Shown here: positions 7,012 to 10,357 of the stretch, in pieces
Layout of the letters: each line of letters opens with the position of its first letter
Numbering within the stretch: position 1 is the stretch's first letter
Source: Bryobacteraceae bacterium
GTDB taxonomy: Bacteria > Acidobacteriota > Terriglobia > Bryobacterales > Bryobacteraceae
Direction: 5' to 3'
DNA length: 10,357 bases
Assembly (NCBI GenBank): GCA_030036985.1
Contig: JASHSD010000085.1
Location: 1-10,357, forward strand
Made by a program: the position numbers and the translations under genes
Notes under the pieces: generated by a model
What the model was told of the DNA's origin: nothing
The model's database searches: none
Seen by the model: only the letters and a program-made list of their open reading frames with translations

Positions 7012-7084
7012 ACTGGGCGGATTTGCCTGGTAACGGGCCAGGCGGATTGCCAATCCGCCGCAGGTTACCAACCCGCCCTACAGT
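7012..7084. repeat. REP-like nested palindrome, possible bidirectional terminator
   Basis: The core is a perfect 19-base palindrome: GGCGGATTG (7041-7049), a central C, and CAATCCGCC (7051-7059). It is nested in outer complementary pairs: GGTAAC (7029-7034) with GTTACC (7064-7069), GGGCGG (7015-7020) with CCGCCC (7073-7078), and ACT (7012-7014) with AGT (7082-7084). It can fold into a branched stem or cruciform on either strand. It ends one base from the stop codon of the sugar dehydrogenase gene, typical of REP/BIME elements. It has no U tract, so any terminator role would be non-canonical. Only one copy lies in the window. Confidence 0.7.
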
Positions 7085-8320
7085 TCATCGGCCGGGCTCG
7101 GTCCAGGGCTCTATCTTGATCAGCGCGCCGTTGGCTTCTTCCGTCAGCACATACAGCAGACCGTCCGGGCCCTGGCGCACGTCGCGGATGCGGTTCTGCA
7201 ACTCATGGAACATCGACTCGCGGTGAAGCTCCTCCCACTTGCCGTTGAAATCGATTCGCTCCAGTTGGCCGGATCGCGGCACTTCGCCCTGCCGCATCCC
7301 GCCTACGAACAAACTGTTTTTCCATTTGGGAAATTTGTCGCCGGTGTAAAAGGTCAGGCCAGAAACCGCGATCGCCGGCACCCAGTAGACAACCGGCGGC
7401 TCCATCCCTTCCTTGTAGTCGCCTATGCTCACACGCGGTCCCAGATAATAGCGGCCGTTGCTGACCACCGGCCATCCGTAGTTCTTGCCCGCCTCCAGAA
7501 TGTTCACCTCGTCGCCGCCGTTCGGCCCGTCCTCGCATTCCCAGAGCCTGCCTGTTCCCGGTTCGAGCGCCAGGCCAAGTCCATTGCGATGCCCGTAGGT
7601 GAAAATCTCCGGCCGGGCGCCGGCGCGATTGACGAAGGGATTATCCGGGGGCACGGTTCCGTCGTCTTTGAGGCGCAGCACCTTGCCCGCAAGCTCGCTC
7701 AGATCCTGCGCTTTCATGGCTTCGTTATCGCCGATGCCGATGGTCATGTAAATCATGCCGTCACGTCCGAAGATAATTCGCGACGCATTGCCGCTCGGAA
7801 TCGCGGAAAACAGATCGCGCTCGTCCACCAGCGCCGTTCCGTCCCATCGAGCGCGCGCCAGCGTTCGGACCGCCGTATTTCCGGTTGCCGCGGGCTTGTC
7901 GTAAGTGAAGTAGATCAGCTTGTTTTGGGCGAAGTTCGGATCGAGCGCGAGATCCATCAATCCACCGAGGCCGCGCGCACGAATCTCCGGCAGGCCCGCG
8001 ACCGGCGTGGGATCGAGCACGCCGTTGCGTATGATGCGCAGCCGTCCCGGCCGTTCCGTAACCAGGATTGCGCCGTCGGGAAGAAAGGCCATGCTGAACG
8101 GATGGACCAGGCCTTTGGTCACCGTCAGCCGGATCTGGTGCTGGATGGCCGTGTCGAGAACGATCGGGCCATCGGGAAGCGGCGGCGAATCCCAGCGGAT
8201 GGGCGGCGGCGCAGTCGGGGCGCGTCCCGGGCCGCGGCCAGTAGCGGCGTTCGGAGCTGCCTGCTGCGAGTAGAGAGCGAATGCACCTGCCAGGGTGAAA
8301 GCGACCAAGCGTATTCTCAT
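7085..8320 (-). CDS. Secreted GSDH-family (PQQ-type) sugar dehydrogenase
   Basis: A 411-residue six-bladed beta-propeller of the glucose/sorbosone dehydrogenase family (PF07995). Members oxidise aldoses in the periplasm using PQQ and calcium. Residues 1-20 form a signal peptide (MRIRLVAFTLAGAFALYSQQ), followed by an Ala/Pro/Gly-rich linker and the propeller from about residue 60. Family motifs include HPFSMAFLPDGAILVTERPG, GLMDLALDPNF, the YGHRNGLGLALEPGTG loop with Arg245 and Asn246, and ECEDGPNGGDEVN followed by NYGWP. One key feature is absent: where related enzymes have His four residues before the Arg of the SRI motif, this protein reads SGNASRIIF, with Gly177 at that place, so catalysis is uncertain. 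A strong promoter lies almost on the ATG and there is no Shine-Dalgarno sequence. The REP-like palindrome follows the stop directly. Confidence 0.9.
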   Translation of the reverse strand: MRIRLVAFTLAGAFALYSQQAAPNAATGRGPGRAPTAPPPIRWDSPPLPDGPIVLDTAIQHQIRLTVTKGLVHPFSMAFLPDGAILVTERPGRLRIIRNGVLDPTPVAGLPEIRARGLGGLMDLALDPNFAQNKLIYFTYDKPAATGNTAVRTLARARWDGTALVDERDLFSAIPSGNASRIIFGRDGMIYMTIGIGDNEAMKAQDLSELAGKVLRLKDDGTVPPDNPFVNRAGARPEIFTYGHRNGLGLALEPGTGRLWECEDGPNGGDEVNILEAGKNYGWPVVSNGRYYLGPRVSIGDYKEGMEPPVVYWVPAIAVSGLTFYTGDKFPKWKNSLFVGGMRQGEVPRSGQLERIDFNGKWEELHRESMFHELQNRIRDVRQGPDGLLYVLTEEANGALIKIEPWTEPGR

Positions 8321-8328
8321 CGGCAGCC

Positions 8329-8357
8329 ATTATACGCCGACCGCCGGACGGTGAAAA
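8329..8357 (-). promoter_or_regulatory. Promoter of the sugar dehydrogenase gene
   Basis: On the minus strand TTTTCA (8352-8357) and a perfect TATAAT (8329-8334) are 17 bases apart. The -35 matches the consensus at four of six positions. Only eight bases separate the -10 from the ATG at 8318-8320, so the transcript should start within a base or two of the start codon, and no Shine-Dalgarno site is possible. Confidence 0.65.
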
Positions 8358-8392
8358 AACGCCACCGCTTGCTGACGCGCGCGGCTCAGCAA
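8354..8392 (-). terminator. Possible intrinsic terminator after the VOC gene
   Basis: Downstream of the VOC stop, read on the minus strand, TTGCTGA (8386-8392) and TCAGCAA (8369-8375) form a perfect 7-bp stem with a GC-rich 10-base loop, followed after nine bases by six Ts (8354-8359). The gap between stem and T tract is longer than in a classical terminator; an alternative shorter GC stem closes nearer the Ts. The T tract overlaps the -35 of the sugar dehydrogenase promoter, so one gene's end and the next promoter share DNA. Confidence 0.35.
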
Positions 8393-8406
8393 CAAGTTCC
8401 GAGCCG

Positions 8407-8766
8407 CTAAGCCGGCGGCTGCCAGAGCTCGACCCGGTTCCCCGCGGGATCGGTGAACCAGCCGAAGCGGCCATACCCGTACTCTTCACGCTTCGGATCG
8501 ACCACCACCCCGGCGGATAAGAGCTTGTCCAGGACGCCATCCGGATCGTCCACCTGGAAGTTCAACATAGCGGGTTGCGAAGGCGGAAAATAATCCGAGG
8601 TTCTTGGGAAGAATGCCACGGCGATGGGAGCCCGCTGCGCCGTGGCCTCGAATAAGAAGCTTCCATTGCGGCTGCCGATTCCAAGATGCTGCTCGTACCA
8701 GGAATAAAGGGCCTTTGGATCGTCGGCCCGCAGAAACGCGCCTCCGAAGCCTGTTACTTGCGCCAT
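8407..8766 (-). CDS. VOC (glyoxalase/bleomycin-resistance fold) protein
   Basis: A 119-residue vicinal-oxygen-chelate protein, the common single-chain length with two beta-alpha-beta-beta-beta modules. Module one begins GFGGAFLRADDPKALYSWYE (residues 6-25), the usual strand then helix around the dimer interface. Module two starts at MLNFQVDDPDGVLDKLLSAG and ends with GRFGWFTDPAGNRVELWQPP, the family's closing DPxGN-E-LW motif, whose Glu is a metal ligand in active members. Such proteins include glyoxalases, dioxygenases and antibiotic-binding proteins; the substrate cannot be told. The start is secure: AAGGAGG (8771-8777) lies four bases before the ATG, the strongest ribosome site in the window though closely spaced. 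It lies upstream of the sugar dehydrogenase on the same strand, but that gene has its own promoter. Confidence 0.92.
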   Translation of the reverse strand: MAQVTGFGGAFLRADDPKALYSWYEQHLGIGSRNGSFLFEATAQRAPIAVAFFPRTSDYFPPSQPAMLNFQVDDPDGVLDKLLSAGVVVDPKREEYGYGRFGWFTDPAGNRVELWQPPA

Positions 8767-8882
8767 GCTGCCTCCTTATCGATACAGCTTACATGAACAC
8801 GCGTCCGCGGAGAGCTGAACGCGCATTTTCGTGGCAACGAAGCAGCGAATCCGGGAGATAATAGACTGGCAGAGGCAGAAAC

Positions 8883-10357
8883 ATGAGGGATTTTACGCGA
8901 CCTGGGGTGATCTTCCTTTTCTGCTGCGCGTTGTTCGCGCAATCGTCCGATGCGCCGGAGGCCGTGATGGCCGATATCCACCCGAGCGCCAAGAGCAACA
9001 ACGACCAGATGCGGATAAGGCCGATACATGACGGCCGGCTGGAAATCCGCAAGGCCATCATGCTGAACCTGCTCAGCGGCGCCTACCTTATTGACGCGGA
9101 CAAAATACTGGGCGGACCGAACTGGCTGGAACTCGATCGCTATGACGTGATCGCCAAAGTTCCCGCGGATTCGAAACTGGAAACACAGGGGCCACTGCTG
9201 CAGGAGCTGCTGAAGGACCGCTTCAAACTCGCAGCGCACGAAGAGACGAGGCCGTTTCCCGCATGGGCGCTGACCGCGGGGAAGAACCCGAAGATGAAAG
9301 AAGCCGACGGCTCCGGCGAAACCGGTTGCAAGTTGGCCAAGCCGTCGGGCGGCGACGCGCAGGATGGTCCGAAGTTCTTCCGCAGTAACCCGGACGGCAC
9401 CACATCTTCGGTCAATCTCGGGCCCGGAATGATGATTCAGTATTCGTGCCGGAATATGACGATGGCCGATTTCGCCGGAGGCTTGCGTTCGATGATCGGC
9501 GTGCAGTTGCCCGCCCGGTCCTTCGATACAGCGGTGGTGGATCAGACGAACCTCAAGGGCAAATGGAACTTCGATGTGAAGTGGTCGATGCCGATGATCC
9601 TCCCGTTGCCAAATGCCAGCGAACCGATTTCCGTGACGGGCGCGATCCAAAAGCAAATGGGTCTGAAGCTGGAAGAGATTCCTATTCCGATGAAGGTGCT
9701 GATTGTCGACAGCGTCGAAAGAAAACCCACGGATAGTCCTCCGGGCGTTAAAGAAGCGCTGCCGGATATTCCGCCGCCCACGGAATTTGAAGTGGCTGAT
9801 GTCAAGCTCGCGGAGGCCCCCGGCGGAAATGGCCCGCCGATTCCGATCGGGTTGCGGATGCAGCCGGGCGGAAGGTTCGTTGCCAATGGGCTGCCGCTGC
9901 GTTTTCTGGTCAACCTGGCGTTCAACGTAAATAACGCGGATCAGCTTGTGGGCATCCCGAGTGGGATGGATTCGGTGCGGGTCTCGATTACGGCGAAGGT
10001 GGCGAATTATCCGGGCGATGGCCCGACTGGCATGGATCCGGAATTTCTGGCGCCGTTGCTTCGTTCACTGCTGAAGGAGCGCTTCGGACTCGCGTGGCAC
10101 ACCGAACAGCGCTCCGCCACGGCATACTCGCTGGTGGCGGCAAAGCCGAAGATGAAGAAAGCGGATCCCAACAGCCGCATCTTCTGCAAGACCGCGCCGC
10201 CGGGCCCGAACCGCGCGCCGAGCCAACAGGTGCTGAACTGCCAGAACGCGACCATGGCTCTCTTCGCCGAGCGTCTGGGGACGATCCCGGCGATCAATGC
10301 GCCGGTCGACGACGCCACCGGGCTCGAAGGCGGGTGGGATTTTTCGTTTTCGTTCAA
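8883..10357 (+). CDS. Secreted TIGR03435-family protein with two tandem domains (3' end outside window)
   Basis: The 491 residues in the window begin with a signal peptide (MRDFTRPGVIFLFCCALFAQ) and contain two copies of the TIGR03435 domain, an uncharacterised family expanded in Solibacter-like soil bacteria. Copy A spans about residues 27-265, with GGPNWLELDRYDVIAKVP, LLQELLKDRFKLAAHEE and VVDQTNLKGKWNFDVKW. Copy B starts near residue 299 with the typical FEVADVKL and GLRMQPGGRFVANGLPLRFL, then LLRSLLKERFGLAWHTEQ and VDDATGLEGGWDFSFSF, and reaches the right edge almost complete. The copies align segment by segment but are well diverged. GAGG at 8872-8875, seven bases before the ATG, fixes the start. 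GATAAT at 8857-8862 may be a -10, without a good -35. Divergent from the VOC gene. Function unknown; secretion is inferred from the signal peptide. Confidence 0.9.
   Translation, partial: MRDFTRPGVIFLFCCALFAQSSDAPEAVMADIHPSAKSNNDQMRIRPIHDGRLEIRKAIMLNLLSGAYLIDADKILGGPNWLELDRYDVIAKVPADSKLETQGPLLQELLKDRFKLAAHEETRPFPAWALTAGKNPKMKEADGSGETGCKLAKPSGGDAQDGPKFFRSNPDGTTSSVNLGPGMMIQYSCRNMTMADFAGGLRSMIGVQLPARSFDTAVVDQTNLKGKWNFDVKWSMPMILPLPNASEPISVTGAIQKQMGLKLEEIPIPMKVLIVDSVERKPTDSPPGVKEALPDIPPPTEFEVADVKLAEAPGGNGPPIPIGLRMQPGGRFVANGLPLRFLVNLAFNVNNADQLVGIPSGMDSVRVSITAKVANYPGDGPTGMDPEFLAPLLRSLLKERFGLAWHTEQRSATAYSLVAAKPKMKKADPNSRIFCKTAPPGPNRAPSQQVLNCQNATMALFAERLGTIPAINAPVDDATGLEGGWDFSFSF

Noticed and set aside
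6094..7071. A 325-codon minus-strand open frame across the toxin-antitoxin region
   Set aside because: The plus strand carries DUF433 and DUF5615 sequences across the same bases. The minus translation is low in hydrophobic residues and Arg/Pro-rich, with no fold signature.
7205..8410. A 401-codon plus-strand open frame
   Set aside because: It is antisense to the sugar dehydrogenase gene. Its Arg/His/Ala-rich translation has no domain, whereas the opposite strand encodes a recognisable family over the same length.
8754..9656. A 300-codon minus-strand open frame
   Set aside because: It is antisense to the TIGR03435 gene and overlaps the start of the VOC gene. The absence of stops is a by-product of high GC content.

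Overview
The window looks like chromosomal DNA of a GC-rich soil bacterium, most likely an acidobacterium of the Bryobacterales/Solibacter type. The best marker is the open-ended gene at the right edge, which encodes a tandem TIGR03435-family protein, a family I know mainly from Solibacter-like genomes. A PQQ-type sugar dehydrogenase and a REP-like palindromic repeat fit that picture. The assignment is inference from gene content.

Layout. Left (1-1924): the 5' two thirds of leuA (2-isopropylmalate synthase, minus strand), divergent from a LysR-family regulator. They share a 98-bp intergenic region with a near-perfect 27-bp dyad over the probable leuA -35. Centre (1980-5732): one very large minus-strand gene whose AT content is visibly higher than that of its neighbours. 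Its protein (about 1228 residues) reads, from N to C terminus, as an AlbA_2/Schlafen-type domain, an unassigned possibly SIR2-like segment, a STAND-like P-loop NTPase, TPR-like helices and a C-terminal OB fold. This is the architecture of vertebrate SAMD9/SAMD9L, and stretches around the P-loop resemble SAMD9 directly. It is the most interesting item here: a probable self-contained bacterial immune or abortive-infection protein.

Right of it (6003-6918) lies a decayed double toxin-antitoxin locus of the DUF433-DUF5615 (PIN-like) type: an intact DUF433 antitoxin, a stub of its toxin, a second DUF433 gene broken by a single-base frameshift, and a second DUF5615 toxin gene broken the same way. 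With the SAMD9-like gene it gives the centre a defence or accessory character. A REP-like palindrome (7012-7084) abuts the 3' end of the next gene.

Right part (7085-10357): on the minus strand, a secreted GSDH-family sugar dehydrogenase that appears to lack the catalytic histidine, and upstream of it a VOC/glyoxalase-fold protein. Divergent from these is the secreted tandem TIGR03435 protein, which runs off the window. Two genes (the LysR regulator and the sugar dehydrogenase) have TATAAT boxes so close to their start codons that leaderless or nearly leaderless mRNAs are likely. I saw no tRNA, rRNA, CRISPR array, transposase or integrase.
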